The notes below the pieces were generated by a model. The model was not told the DNA's origin and did not search any database. It saw only the letters and a program-made list of their open reading frames with translations. The position numbers and the translations under genes are program-made. Shown here one piece after another: positions 1 to 8,512 of a DNA stretch of 64,000 nt. This stretch comes from Bacillota bacterium (GTDB lineage Bacteria; Bacillota; Clostridia; Christensenellales; Aristaeellaceae): assembly GCA_023411175.1 (NCBI GenBank), contig JAEYPB010000056.1, forward strand, positions 1 through 64,000, given 5' to 3'. How positions within the stretch are numbered: the stretch's first letter is position 1; the number at the start of each line of letters is the position of its first letter.

Positions 1-1
1 C

Positions 2-706
2 CTTTCGAAGAAGGGCGCCTTCGAGGACATTTCCTTCGACGTGCGCGCGGGGGAGATTCTGGGGTTTGCGGGACTCGTCGGCGCGGGGCGCAGCGAGGTC
101 ATGCGCGCGCTGGTGGGCTATGACCGCCTGGACTCCGGCGCGGTTCAAATGGACGGAAAGGCGGTTTCCATCCGCCACCCGCGGGACGCCAGGCGTCAGC
201 GCATCGCGCTGGCTTCGGAAGACCGCAAGGCGCTGGGGCTGATCCTGTGCCGCAGCATCAAGGAAAACGTCTCCATCCAGAACGAAGACCAGTACGCCCA
301 CGGCGGGTTCATGAATCACAGGAGGGAGCGCGAGTTGGTCGGCCGCATCACCAAACAGGTGACGGTCAAGATGAACGGCATTGGCGACGCGGCGGGCACG
401 CTTTCGGGCGGCAACCAGCAGAAGGTCGTGTTGGCAAAGTGCCTTCTGTCCAAGCCCCGCGTGCTCATCCTGGACGAGCCCACCCGCGGCATCGACGTAG
501 GCGCCAAAGCGGAGATCTACAACATGATGGTGGAACTTGCCAGGTCCGGCATCGCCATCATCATGATCTCCTCGGAAATGCCGGAGTTGATCGGCATGAG
601 CGACCGGATACTGGTCATGGCGGGAGGCCGCATCACCGGCGAGTTCCGGGATGTAGCGAACGCTTCTCAGGAAGATATTCTTAAACTGGCGTTGGGAGGA
701 GCATAA
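2..706 (+). CDS. Sugar ABC transporter ATP-binding protein, 5'-truncated (RbsA/MglA type)
   Basis: This is the C-terminal half of a two-domain sugar ATPase of the CUT2 class; the frame is open from base 2, so the gene begins upstream of the window. About 234 residues remain of the usual ~500, covering the second nucleotide-binding domain. Its Walker A is the degenerate GLVGAGRSE form normal for the second domain of this class. The signature LSGGNQQK and the Walker B region ILDEPTRGIDVG follow. It would energise import of a pentose or related monosaccharide with the permease that starts 1 base after its stop codon. The family is certain; the substrate is inferred only from the downstream kinase and epimerase. 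Confidence 0.95.
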   Translation, partial: LSKKGAFEDISFDVRAGEILGFAGLVGAGRSEVMRALVGYDRLDSGAVQMDGKAVSIRHPRDARRQRIALASEDRKALGLILCRSIKENVSIQNEDQYAHGGFMNHRRERELVGRITKQVTVKMNGIGDAAGTLSGGNQQKVVLAKCLLSKPRVLILDEPTRGIDVGAKAEIYNMMVELARSGIAIIMISSEMPELIGMSDRILVMAGGRITGEFRDVANASQEDILKLALGGA

Positions 707-707
707 A

Positions 708-1673
708 ATGTCGCAGCCTAGAGCGGCCGCCGCCAGCGCGGGCAAGTTCAAGGGTCTGTACACCCTGCTGGGTCTCGTGGTGTTCATTGTGGTGATGGTC
801 GTCGCGATGGCCATCGTATCCCCGGTGTTTCTGACTTCGGGCAACATCATCAACATTCTGCGCCAGGTTTCGCTCAATGGCATCCTTGCCGTGGGCCTGA
901 CTTTCGTCATCCTGACCGGCGGCATCGACCTTTCGGTCGGCTCGCTGGTGGCGGTCACCGGCGTGGTCGTGGGTTCGATGCTGATCAACGGCTCCAGCGC
1001 CTTCGTGGCGGCGGCCGTCGGAATTCTGATCAGCGTCCTGTTCGGGGTGTTCAACGGCGCGATGATCGCCTACTGCAGCCTGCCCCCGTTCATCGCCACC
1101 CTGGCGGGGCAGACCATTGGCCGCGGCTTCGCGCTGGTGTTCTCCGACGGCAAGCCCTTCGCGGTGTCCGACAAGGATTTCCTTGTCATCGGCAAGGGTT
1201 CGCTGCTGGGCATCCCGATCCCGATCTGGATTCTGTTCGTCGTGTGCGTGGTGGCGGGCATCGTGCTCAACTACACCACGTACGGCCGCCATGTGTACGC
1301 CTTCGGCGGCAACCGCAACGCGACGAAGCTCTCCGGCGTCAAAACGAAGTTCGTCGAAATGATGGTGTACGTCATCTCCGCGCTGATGGCGGGCATCGTG
1401 GGCATCATTCTGGCGGCGCGCATCTCCTCCGGCCAGCCCACCGCGGGCACCGGCTATGAGCTGGACGCCATCGCCGCGGTCGCCATCGGCGGAACCTCGA
1501 TGTCCGGCGGCGTCGGAACCCTGTCCGGAACCATCCTCGGATTTATCATCATCGGCGTTCTCTCCAACTCCCTGACGCTGCTCAACGTATCGTCCTTCTA
1601 CCAGCAGATCGTTAAAGGCGCCATTATACTGATCGCTGTGCTGATGGACATGCGCTCGAAGCGGAAAGAGTAG
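708..1673 (+). CDS. Sugar ABC transporter permease (RbsC type)
   Basis: Integral membrane permease of 321 residues, the standard length for RbsC-type CUT2 permeases. Hydrophobic segments run through the protein after a short basic N-terminus. The conserved TGGIDLSVGS motif lies near residue 70, and an AIGGTSMSGGVGT loop lies near residue 260. A GGGAGGAG ribosome binding site precedes the ATG. It sits directly behind the ATPase and ahead of the binding protein, giving the usual ATPase-permease-binding protein order. The permease probably forms a homodimer, since no second permease gene is present here. Confidence 0.95.
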   Translation: MSQPRAAAASAGKFKGLYTLLGLVVFIVVMVVAMAIVSPVFLTSGNIINILRQVSLNGILAVGLTFVILTGGIDLSVGSLVAVTGVVVGSMLINGSSAFVAAAVGILISVLFGVFNGAMIAYCSLPPFIATLAGQTIGRGFALVFSDGKPFAVSDKDFLVIGKGSLLGIPIPIWILFVVCVVAGIVLNYTTYGRHVYAFGGNRNATKLSGVKTKFVEMMVYVISALMAGIVGIILAARISSGQPTAGTGYELDAIAAVAIGGTSMSGGVGTLSGTILGFIIIGVLSNSLTLLNVSSFYQQIVKGAIILIAVLMDMRSKRKE

Positions 1674-1725
1674 GAAAAAACTCCGGCGGTGTAAATTGAA
1701 ACAAAACATGGGAGGGTATTGAACC

Positions 1726-2655
1726 ATGAAGAGACTGCTGGCAATCCTGATGTGCGCGTGCCTGGTCCTGGGCAGCTTCGCGGTCGCGAGCGCCGAGACC
1801 AAGACCTACAAGATCGCGGGCCTGATGAAACAGAACGCCGATACCTTCGTTCAGAAGATCTCCGACGCCATGATCGCCCGTGCCGCCGAACTGGGCACCG
1901 AAGTCGAGCTCCTGATGCAGGACGCCGAAGGCGACATCAACAAGCAGCTTGAGCAGGCCGAAGCCATGAAGACCATGGGCGTGGACGCCGTCATCCTGAA
2001 CGCCGTGGACGTCGAGGGCAGCGCCCCCATCGTCGACATGTTCATCGACGCGGGCATCCCGGTCATCGAGTGCAACACGCTGACCAACAACGCGGACAAG
2101 GCCACCTGCTACGTCGGTTCTGACGACGTGGACGCCGGCAAGATTCAGGCGGATTTCCTCAAGACCGTGCTGCCCGAAGACGCCAAGGTCTGCTACATGA
2201 TGGGCCCCATCGGCGTGTCCCCGCAGATCTACCGCAAGCAGGGCATCGAGGAGAACCTGTTCAACGGCAGCAAGATCGAAGTGCTCCAGGAGCAGACCGC
2301 CAACTGGAAGCGCGCCGAGGCCCTTGCGCTGGCCGAGAACTGGCTGACCACCTACCAAAATCTGGACGCCATCATCTGCCAGAACGACGACATGGCCATG
2401 GGCGCCCTCGAAGCCGTTGAGGCCGCGGGCCGCAAGGAGCAGGTCATCGTCATCGGTATCGACGCCATCGCCGATGCGCTGCAGGCCGTCAAGGATGGCC
2501 GTCTGGACTGCACCGTGTTCCAGGATGCGGCGGGCCAGGGCGCGACCTCCGTGGACGTGGCGCTCGAGTGCGCCAAGGCCAAGACGGTTAAGACCGACGA
2601 CGTCATGATCCCCTTCGTGCTTGTGACCAAGGACAACGTGGACCAGTTCATGTAA
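1726..2655 (+). CDS. Sugar ABC transporter substrate-binding protein (periplasmic-binding-protein type I)
   Basis: Exported sugar-binding protein of 309 residues in the RbsB/XylF-like family. It has a Sec signal peptide (basic MKR start, hydrophobic core) ending in VASA before E-T-K; there is no lipobox cysteine at the cleavage site. The mature part has the fold's typical pattern, with DAVILNAVD near residue 85, a YVGSDD segment and a QNDDMAMGALEAVE segment. A GGGAGGG ribosome binding site lies upstream. It is the third gene of the transporter and is followed by a structured, gene-free spacer before the mutarotase gene. Confidence 0.93.
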   Translation: MKRLLAILMCACLVLGSFAVASAETKTYKIAGLMKQNADTFVQKISDAMIARAAELGTEVELLMQDAEGDINKQLEQAEAMKTMGVDAVILNAVDVEGSAPIVDMFIDAGIPVIECNTLTNNADKATCYVGSDDVDAGKIQADFLKTVLPEDAKVCYMMGPIGVSPQIYRKQGIEENLFNGSKIEVLQEQTANWKRAEALALAENWLTTYQNLDAIICQNDDMAMGALEAVEAAGRKEQVIVIGIDAIADALQAVKDGRLDCTVFQDAAGQGATSVDVALECAKAKTVKTDDVMIPFVLVTKDNVDQFM

Positions 2656-2656
2656 T

Positions 2657-2723
2657 CGGTCGACCCTCGCGGGTCCATCTACGAAGCCGCTATGCGAGGC
2701 GCTGCGCGTGAGCCGGCCGACCG
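2657..2723 (+). other. Structured intercistronic spacer after binding-protein gene
   Basis: The spacer can fold into an outer CGGTCG/CGACCG pairing (2657-2662 with 2718-2723) enclosing a GACCC-tcgc-GGGTC hairpin (2662-2675, sharing one base with the outer arm). There is no T tract, so it is not an obvious terminator. It is weaker than the hairpins that follow the other binding-protein genes in this window. Confidence 0.4.
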
Positions 2724-2756
2724 CATGGCGGCTTCCTCAATCAGGAAGGTGCGAAC

Positions 2757-3185
2757 ATGCTCAAGGGAATTCCGGTCATCCTTTCGTCACAGCTGTTCAA
2801 GGTCATGATGGACATGGGCCACAGCGACTGTCTGATCCTGGCCGACGCGAACTTTCCCGCCGAGTCCTGCGCCAAGCGGCTGATCCGGCTGGACGGCGTC
2901 GAGATCCCGGACCTTCTTCGGGCCATTCTTCCGTTCTTTCCGCTGGACACATTCGTCGCGGACCCGGTGCGCATGATGCGAAACCTGCCCTCGGAGCCCG
3001 TTCCGGAGATCTGGAACCATTACGATGAAATCCTTCGCGGGCTGGACTTCCAGCGCGCGTTCAACAAATTCGCCTTTGTGGACCGCCTGCCGTTTTACGA
3101 GCAGGCGAGGGGCGCGTATGCCATCGTGCAGACCGCCACCACCGCCCGCTATGCAAACATCGTGCTGCAAAAGGGCGTCCTCTAG
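2757..3185 (+). CDS. RbsD/FucU-family sugar mutarotase
   Basis: Small cytosolic enzyme of 142 residues, the normal size for FucU, which interconverts alpha and beta anomers of a free sugar. The N-terminal LKGIPVILSSQLFKVM, then MGHSD (His22, Asp24) and LADANFP match the active-site region of RbsD/FucU proteins. The body is closer to FucU than RbsD, with long central helices and a C-terminal YANIVLQKGVL segment. It lies between the transporter and the first cupin-like gene, so it probably supplies the anomer used by the downstream isomerase or kinase. The exact sugar is not shown by the sequence. Confidence 0.88.
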   Translation: MLKGIPVILSSQLFKVMMDMGHSDCLILADANFPAESCAKRLIRLDGVEIPDLLRAILPFFPLDTFVADPVRMMRNLPSEPVPEIWNHYDEILRGLDFQRAFNKFAFVDRLPFYEQARGAYAIVQTATTARYANIVLQKGVL

Positions 3186-3223
3186 GGCGCGAAACCTCCG
3201 TCCGGCGATAAAAACATGAATTT

Positions 3224-3228
3224 GGAGG
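3224..3228 (+). promoter_or_regulatory. Ribosome binding site that fixes a TTG start
   Basis: GGAGG stands 8 bases before TTG 3237. The in-frame ATG at 3216 lies upstream of this site and has no such site of its own. The TTG also aligns exactly with the ATG of the paralogous gene at 6822. Confidence 0.8.
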
Positions 3229-3236
3229 ACAGAACC

Positions 3237-4442
3237 TTGGGCAACGAAGCATTGATCCAAAAGACCCTGGCCGCGGGCGAAGGCGTGTTCCGCCTGAACC
3301 CGGTGTTTGTGCCGCGCCAGTTCGGCAAGGCGGGCCGCCGCCTGAAATTGCATCCGGATGACTACTACGCGCTGGGCATCGAGCGGGGCTCGATCAAAGA
3401 GCGGTGGTTCTCTTCGGTGATCCGCGCGCAGAATGGCCCGCTGGCGGCCCCGGACGAGGGCATGAGCTATGTGGCGGTTTCGCCCGACTCCGACGAGAAG
3501 TTCACCCTCAAAGAAGCGGTGGACTTGCTTGGGGCGGAGCTCATCGGAAAGGAACTCATGGAGAAGTACGGCGGCTGGCCGATGTATTCGAAGTTTTTCG
3601 ACTTCCAGAACCCGCTGTTCCACCATGTGCACCTGATGTTCGAACACGCGGCCAACGTCGGCAAGCTGGGGAAGCCCGAATCCTATTACTTCCCGCCGCA
3701 GCTCAACAACAACACCGGCGAAATGAACGCCACCTACTTTGGTTTCGATCCGGACACCGAGCCTGAGGACGTCAAGCAGCGCCTCCGCGATTACAACAAG
3801 GGCGACACCCGCATCACCGAGCTGTCCCGCGCCTACCGCGTGACGCTGGGCACCGGCTGGTTTACCCCTGCCGGCGTTATCCACGCGCCCGCCTCGGTGC
3901 TGACCTATGAGCCCCAGTGGAACAGCGACGTCAACTCCGTTCAGGAGAACGTGGTCTCCGGCGAGGTCTACCCCCGCAGGATGCTGGTAGAGGAGTGCCC
4001 GCCGGACAAGCAGGACGACATCGACTACGTCTTCTCTCTGCTCGACTGGGAGAAGAACACCGACCCGCACTACAAGAAGCACTATTTCCGTCCGCCGGTC
4101 GTCGCGTCCGAGAGCGACGCCCACGTTGAAAAGTGGGTTTCCTACGCCAACGAGTACTTTGGAGCGAAGGAACTGACCGTGCACCCCGGAAAGAGCGTCG
4201 TGATCTCCGACGGCTGCGCCTATGGCTGCATCTTTGTGCAGGGCCATGGCAAGTTCGGCGTCTTTGACGCGGAAGCGCCGGTCATGCTGCGCTACGGCAA
4301 GCAGAGCGCGGACGAGTACTTCGTGTCCGAACCCGCGGCGAAGCGCGGCATCCGGATCACCAACGAGAGCCGGTACGACGACCTCGTGCTGCTCAAGCAC
4401 TTCGGCCCGAACCACCCCGACATGCCCAAGACCGTCGAGTAA
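3237..4442 (+). CDS. Double-cupin, phosphomannose-isomerase-like protein (candidate sugar isomerase), copy 1
   Basis: A 401-residue cytosolic protein that I cannot assign to a named enzyme. It resembles cupin-type sugar isomerases: a His-rich FHHVHLMFEH stretch (His129, 130, 132, 137) is followed by PAGVIHAPAS (His216) and TYEPQ (Glu225), a layout like the metal site of type I phosphomannose isomerases. A GRRLKLHPDDYYALG block lies at residues 34-47. It is clearly homologous along its length to the protein at 6822-8039, and the key His and Glu positions are shared. The TTG start is chosen from GGAGG spacing and from alignment with that paralog. Its position next to a mutarotase and an L-xylulose-kinase-like gene suggests aldose-ketose isomerisation; that role is inference. 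Confidence 0.72.
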   Translation: MGNEALIQKTLAAGEGVFRLNPVFVPRQFGKAGRRLKLHPDDYYALGIERGSIKERWFSSVIRAQNGPLAAPDEGMSYVAVSPDSDEKFTLKEAVDLLGAELIGKELMEKYGGWPMYSKFFDFQNPLFHHVHLMFEHAANVGKLGKPESYYFPPQLNNNTGEMNATYFGFDPDTEPEDVKQRLRDYNKGDTRITELSRAYRVTLGTGWFTPAGVIHAPASVLTYEPQWNSDVNSVQENVVSGEVYPRRMLVEECPPDKQDDIDYVFSLLDWEKNTDPHYKKHYFRPPVVASESDAHVEKWVSYANEYFGAKELTVHPGKSVVISDGCAYGCIFVQGHGKFGVFDAEAPVMLRYGKQSADEYFVSEPAAKRGIRITNESRYDDLVLLKHFGPNHPDMPKTVE

Positions 4443-4461
4443 ACGGATTAAGGAGGCAGCC

Positions 4462-5964
4462 ATGCGGTACCTTCTGGGACTAGACAACGGCGGCACGAGT
4501 TCAAAAGCGGTGCTGTTTGAGGAAACCGGGCGCGCGGTGGCGACGGCGAAGCGGAATACGCCGATGGAGACGCCCAAGGTGGGGTTTACGGAGCGTGACA
4601 TGGAGCTTCTGTGGCGCGTCAACTGCGAGGTGATCCGGGAAGCGATCGAGTCGTCCGGGGTCAGCGCAAAGGACATCGCGGGCATATCCTTCTCCGGCCA
4701 CGGCAAGGGGCTGTACCTGTGGGGAAAGGACGAAAAGCCCGCGTATCCGGGCATCGTGTCCACGGACAGCCGGGCCTACCAGATTGTGGAGGATTGGCAG
4801 CGGGACGGCACGGCGGAGAAGGCCTTTCCCATGACCTGCCAGAGCGTCCTGGCCTCGCAGCCGGTGGCGCTTCTGAAGTGGTTCCTCGAGAACCGCCCGG
4901 AAGTCCTGGAAAAGACGAAGTGGATCTTTGGGGTCAAAGACTATGTGCGCTACCGGATGACGGGGGAGGCCTACGCGGAGATCACGGACATCTCCGGCTC
5001 CAGCCTCGTGAACCTGAACACGGCGTCCTATGACGACGACATTCTGAAGCTGTTTGGGCTGGAATCCGTCAAAGACAAGCTGCCGCCGCTCACCTATTCT
5101 TCGCAGTTCTGCGGCAAGGTGACGAGGGAATGCGCGGAAATGACCGGGCTTATGGAAGGAACGCCGGTCGCGGCGGGGCTCTTCGACATCGACGCCTGCG
5201 CCATCGGCATGAACGTGACGGACGACGAATACCTGGCGGTAATCGCGGGCACCTGGAGCATCAACGAATACGTCTCCAAGACGCCCATCATGGACCGCTC
5301 GGTGAAGATGAATTCTCTCTACTGCCTGCCGGACCGCTACCTTGTGGAGGAATGCTCGCCCACGTCGGCGTCGAACCAGGAATGGTTTGTGAACAGCTTC
5401 CTGAAGGAGGCTGCCGGGGACCGGAAGCTGTATGCGGTGGCGGATGAGATGGTGGAAGCCGTCGCCCCGGACGAGGCGAACATCGTGTTTCTGCCCTACC
5501 TCTACGGCGGCAGCGACGACGCCCGGGCAGGCGCGGCGTTTGTGAACCTGAACGCCTCGCACTCCCGCGCGCACATGCTGCGCTCGGTGTACGAGGGGGT
5601 CGTGTTCGGGCACAAGCTGCACATCGACCGGCTGCTGGCCAGCCGTAAAGCGCCGCCCAAGGGCGTGCGGCTTGCCGGCGGGGTGACGAACGCGCCGCTG
5701 TGGGTGCAGATGTTTGCGGACATCCTGGAGATGGACGTAGAGACCATCGAGGTGAAGGAGCTGGGCGCGCTGGGCGCGGCGATGACTGCCGCGGTGGCCG
5801 CCGGATTGTATCCGGACCTCGCGGCGGCGGCAAAGGCGATGGTGAAGGTGCAGCGGACGTATCACCCGAACCCGGCGCTTTCGGAAATCTATCGCAGGAA
5901 ATACCATGACTTCCGGGCGGTTGCGGACGCGATGGCCCCGGTGTGGGGGAGGCTGGAGCGGTAG
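4462..5964 (+). CDS. FGGY-family carbohydrate kinase, L-xylulose kinase-like
   Basis: A 500-residue sugar kinase that phosphorylates a ketose or polyol with ATP. The N-terminal phosphate-binding motif LGLDNGGTSSK is at residues 5-15. GISFSGHGKGLYL follows near residue 74, GLFDIDACAIG carries the presumed catalytic Asp, and AGGVTNAPLWVQMFAD is the FGGY C-terminal signature. From memory the closest named relative is LyxK, which shares GxGxSxxGKGL and the DxxxxW spacing near the N-terminus. The ATG has an AAGGAGG site and follows the first cupin gene by 19 bases. The next gene encodes an L-ribulose/L-xylulose-5-phosphate 3-epimerase, which supports L-xylulose as substrate. Confidence 0.88.
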   Translation: MRYLLGLDNGGTSSKAVLFEETGRAVATAKRNTPMETPKVGFTERDMELLWRVNCEVIREAIESSGVSAKDIAGISFSGHGKGLYLWGKDEKPAYPGIVSTDSRAYQIVEDWQRDGTAEKAFPMTCQSVLASQPVALLKWFLENRPEVLEKTKWIFGVKDYVRYRMTGEAYAEITDISGSSLVNLNTASYDDDILKLFGLESVKDKLPPLTYSSQFCGKVTRECAEMTGLMEGTPVAAGLFDIDACAIGMNVTDDEYLAVIAGTWSINEYVSKTPIMDRSVKMNSLYCLPDRYLVEECSPTSASNQEWFVNSFLKEAAGDRKLYAVADEMVEAVAPDEANIVFLPYLYGGSDDARAGAAFVNLNASHSRAHMLRSVYEGVVFGHKLHIDRLLASRKAPPKGVRLAGGVTNAPLWVQMFADILEMDVETIEVKELGALGAAMTAAVAAGLYPDLAAAAKAMVKVQRTYHPNPALSEIYRRKYHDFRAVADAMAPVWGRLER

Positions 5965-5965
5965 C

Positions 5966-6799
5966 ATGAGCGAGATACGGCTGGGCCTCTATGAAAAAGC
6001 GACGCCGCCGGAGCTGGCTTGGCGGGAGCGCCTGGAAGCGGCGCGGCGAACGGGTTACGACTTTCTGGAGATCTCCATCGACGAGACGGACGGGCGGCTG
6101 CATCGGCTGGACTGGACGGACGGCGAAAAGGAGGAACTCCTTCGCGCGATGCGGGAGACGGGCCTGCCCATCCGCACGATGTGCCTGAGCGGCCACCGGA
6201 AATACCCGCTGGGAAGCCGCGACCCGGAAGTACGGGCGCGGGGCATGGAGATATTTGAAAAGGCGGTGCGGCTTTCCGACGCGCTGGGCATCCGCATCAT
6301 CCAGCTGGCGGGGTACGACGTCTACTATGAGGAAGGCGCGGCGGACACGCGGGGGCTGTTCCGGGAGAACCTGGAGAAGGGCGTCCTGTACGCGGCGAAG
6401 TATGGCATCCTGACGGCCTTTGAGACGATGGAGACGCCTTTTATGGACACGGTGGGGAAGGCGATGGCCTACGTGAACGCCATTGATTCCCCGTACCTGG
6501 GCGTGTATCCGGACCTTGGGAACCTGACGAATGCGGCGAAACTGTATGGGAGCGACCTGTACGAGGACATCGAATCGGGGCGCGGGCACATCGCGGCGAT
6601 GCACCTGAAGGACACGCGGCCCGGGGTGTATCGGGATCTGGACTTCGGCGAAGGCCACGTGGACTTCAAAAAGGGTACGCAGGCAGCGCTGGCGCAAGGC
6701 GTCCGGCTCTTCGTCACCGAGTTCTGGCACGATGGGCGCGCCGAATGGCGGCGGCGGTTGGAAGAAACATCGGCATTTGCGCGGGTCGCGCTCGCATAA
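5966..6799 (+). CDS. ulaE: L-ribulose-5-phosphate (L-xylulose-5-phosphate) 3-epimerase
   Basis: TIM-barrel epimerase of 277 residues that interconverts L-xylulose-5-phosphate and L-ribulose-5-phosphate. It closely follows the UlaE/SgbU pattern: GLYEKA at the start, DETDxRLxRLDW near residues 39-50, MCLSGHRKYPLGS and IIQLAGYDVYY. The four metal ligands are visible as Glu153, Asp183 (YPDLGN), His213 (MHLKDTRPG) and Glu252. The start is the ATG one base after the kinase stop codon. Together with the kinase it would feed L-xylulose towards the pentose phosphate pathway. The L-ribulose-5-phosphate 4-epimerase needed next is not in the window. Confidence 0.93.
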   Translation: MSEIRLGLYEKATPPELAWRERLEAARRTGYDFLEISIDETDGRLHRLDWTDGEKEELLRAMRETGLPIRTMCLSGHRKYPLGSRDPEVRARGMEIFEKAVRLSDALGIRIIQLAGYDVYYEEGAADTRGLFRENLEKGVLYAAKYGILTAFETMETPFMDTVGKAMAYVNAIDSPYLGVYPDLGNLTNAAKLYGSDLYEDIESGRGHIAAMHLKDTRPGVYRDLDFGEGHVDFKKGTQAALAQGVRLFVTEFWHDGRAEWRRRLEETSAFARVALA

Positions 6800-6821
6800 A
6801 TGCGGTTAAGGAGGGTATATC

Positions 6822-8039
6822 ATGGGAAAAATTTCCGTCATCGAACGTGCGCTTAATGAAGGCAAGGGCGTCGTGCGCCTTGCGCCGGCCTGGGTGCCGC
6901 GCTCGTTCTGCCGTCCGGGCAGGCGGCTCAGGCTGCATCCCGACGACTACTTCTCTCTGGGTCTTGCGCGCGGCGGCATCGACGAGCGCTGGTTTTCCTC
7001 CACCACCCCGGCCGACAACGGCCTGGGCACGCCGGAAGACGAGGGCCTGAGCTATATCGTGACCAACGACGGCCAGGAAAAGGCGCTTCTGACCGAGGCG
7101 GTCGCGCACTTCAAGGGGGACTTCATCGGTTCGGCGCTCTACGAAAAATACGGCCGTTGGCCGATGTTCTCGAAGTTCTTTGACAATATGGGCCCGCTGC
7201 CCCATCACATCCATCACGACGACGCGCACGCGGGGCTGGTGGGCGAAAGCGGCAAGCCGGAAATGTACTTCTTCCCGGCCCAGTACAACAACTACGGCGC
7301 GGAATTCCCGTTCACGTTCTTCGGGATCAATCCGGGCGTTTCCAAGGATCAGGTCAAGCAGGCGCTCCAGAACTTCGCCAAGGGCGACAACCACCTGCTG
7401 GAGCTGTCCCGCGCCTACAAGCTGCGCGTTGACACCGGCTGGGATGTGCCGCCGGGGGTGCTGCACGCGCCGGCCAGTCTCTGCACCTACGAACCGCAGT
7501 TTGCCTCCGACGTGTACGCGATGTACCAGAGCGTTCTGTACTATGACCACGCGGTGCCGGAGAACCTGCTCTGGAAAAACTGCCCGGAGGACAGGATCGG
7601 CGACTACGACTACCTGATGGACGTCATCGACTGGGACGTCAACGTGGACCCGAACTTCTTCACCAACCGCCTCATGCTGCCCCTCGTCGACGGCGATGAG
7701 GCCGAGATGCGGCGGGGCGGCTACATCAGCGAGTGGATCTGCTACAAGTGCACCTCCGCCGGCGCGAAGCGGCTGACGATCCTGCCTGGCAGAACCGTCA
7801 CCTTCCGCGACCAGGTGGCCTATGGCCTCATTTGCGTCGAGGGCTTTGGCAAGATCGGCGAAGCCGAGCTCTCCTCTCCCGCGATGATCCGCTTCGGCCA
7901 GTTGACCAACGACGAGTACTTCGTGACCGAGGAAGCCTCCAAGGCTGGCGTCACCTTCACGAATCTGTCTCAGACCCAGCCCATGGTCATCCTGATGCAC
8001 TTCAGCGACCATCCCGCAAGCCCCGCCAGATCGATGTGA
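6822..8039 (+). CDS. Double-cupin, phosphomannose-isomerase-like protein, copy 2
   Basis: A 405-residue paralog of the protein at 3237-4442. It keeps the GRRLRLHPDDYFSLG block, the His-rich LPHHIHHDDAH stretch (His128, 129, 131, 132, 136), PPGVLHAPAS (His215) and TYEPQ (Glu224). The first metal-site segment differs from copy 1 (HHDDAH against HLMFEH), so the two may act on different sugars or form a heteromer. A GGAGGG site precedes the ATG. It is the last gene of this operon, and a long perfect hairpin follows 100 bases downstream. Function is unknown; a sugar isomerase role is inferred from fold and context. Confidence 0.72.
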   Translation: MGKISVIERALNEGKGVVRLAPAWVPRSFCRPGRRLRLHPDDYFSLGLARGGIDERWFSSTTPADNGLGTPEDEGLSYIVTNDGQEKALLTEAVAHFKGDFIGSALYEKYGRWPMFSKFFDNMGPLPHHIHHDDAHAGLVGESGKPEMYFFPAQYNNYGAEFPFTFFGINPGVSKDQVKQALQNFAKGDNHLLELSRAYKLRVDTGWDVPPGVLHAPASLCTYEPQFASDVYAMYQSVLYYDHAVPENLLWKNCPEDRIGDYDYLMDVIDWDVNVDPNFFTNRLMLPLVDGDEAEMRRGGYISEWICYKCTSAGAKRLTILPGRTVTFRDQVAYGLICVEGFGKIGEAELSSPAMIRFGQLTNDEYFVTEEASKAGVTFTNLSQTQPMVILMHFSDHPASPARSM

Positions 8040-8138
8040 TTTCTGACCCCGCGCCGACCTTGCGCGAGCGCATTGGACATGGCGCATGGACATACTGCGT
8101 TCACTCCCGATCGTTCCTGATGCATTCTGAACCCGTTG

Positions 8139-8180
8139 AAAGGCGGGCAGCCTTGCCACCCGGTAAGGCTGCCCGCCTTT
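8139..8180 (+). terminator. Rho-independent-like terminator of the pentose operon
   Basis: A perfect 16-base stem (8139-8154 with 8165-8180, arms AAAGGCGGGCAGCCTT and complement) around a 10-base loop, ending in TTT followed by C/T-rich sequence. The arms share AGGCGGGCAGCC with the terminator at 30339-30381. Confidence 0.8.
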
Positions 8181-8303
8181 CGTCCTCTCTTCGCGCCCCA
8201 ACCGCCCGCCGGGGTGTGCCGGATCTTGCCTTTTCTATCTCTGGCGGCTGTTGAGCGGAATTCCGTTTTCCGAAATCCGTCTTCATGGTGCGCTGGATCA
8301 GCA

Positions 8304-8335
8304 GCCGAGAGCGCCATGGAGGAGGCGCTCTCGGC
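8304..8335. repeat. Perfect 12-bp inverted repeat upstream of a promoter
   Basis: GCCGAGAGCGCC (8304-8315) pairs with GGCGCTCTCGGC (8324-8335) around an 8-base loop. No T tract follows on either strand. It ends 20 bases before the -35 box at 8356, so it could be an operator or an RNA hairpin; the function is unknown. Confidence 0.55.
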
Positions 8336-8355
8336 GATGAATGGGCGCTGGGCGA

Positions 8356-8384
8356 TGGACTTCGCGCCCGATCGGTTGTATAAT
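8356..8384 (+). promoter_or_regulatory. Sigma-70-type promoter
   Basis: TGGACT (8356-8361), a 17-base spacer and a perfect TATAAT (8379-8384). It would drive the nitroreductase-DUF1846 pair with a leader of about 195 bases. Confidence 0.65.
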
Positions 8385-8410
8385 GGGAAGCGGCTCAGGG
8401 CGCTGAGGTA

Positions 8411-8512
8411 TTGGATCTTTTCAGGCGGGAGGGCCTCGCGGTTCACATGGACAAGTCGATCACCGGCGAGAAGGCTTGCCGGGTGCTCGACACACTCAAA
8501 GATGGAGCGTGA
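8411..8512 (+). CDS. Possible micro-ORF or gene remnant (33 residues)
   Basis: A TTG-started frame just after the promoter encodes about 33 residues rich in charged amino acids, including LAVHMDKSITGEKACRVL, and ends with TGA at 8510-8512. Its third codon positions are mostly G or C, like real genes here, and the frame stays open back to 8384. The ribosome binding site is poor. It may be a short leader peptide, a decayed gene end or chance. I recognise no family. Confidence 0.2.
   Translation: MDLFRREGLAVHMDKSITGEKACRVLDTLKDGA

Noticed and set aside
2787..4763. Very long open frame on the minus strand (over 650 codons)
   Set aside because: It lies antisense to the mutarotase and cupin genes, has no ribosome site or recognisable domain, and is explained by GC-rich codon bias of the real genes.
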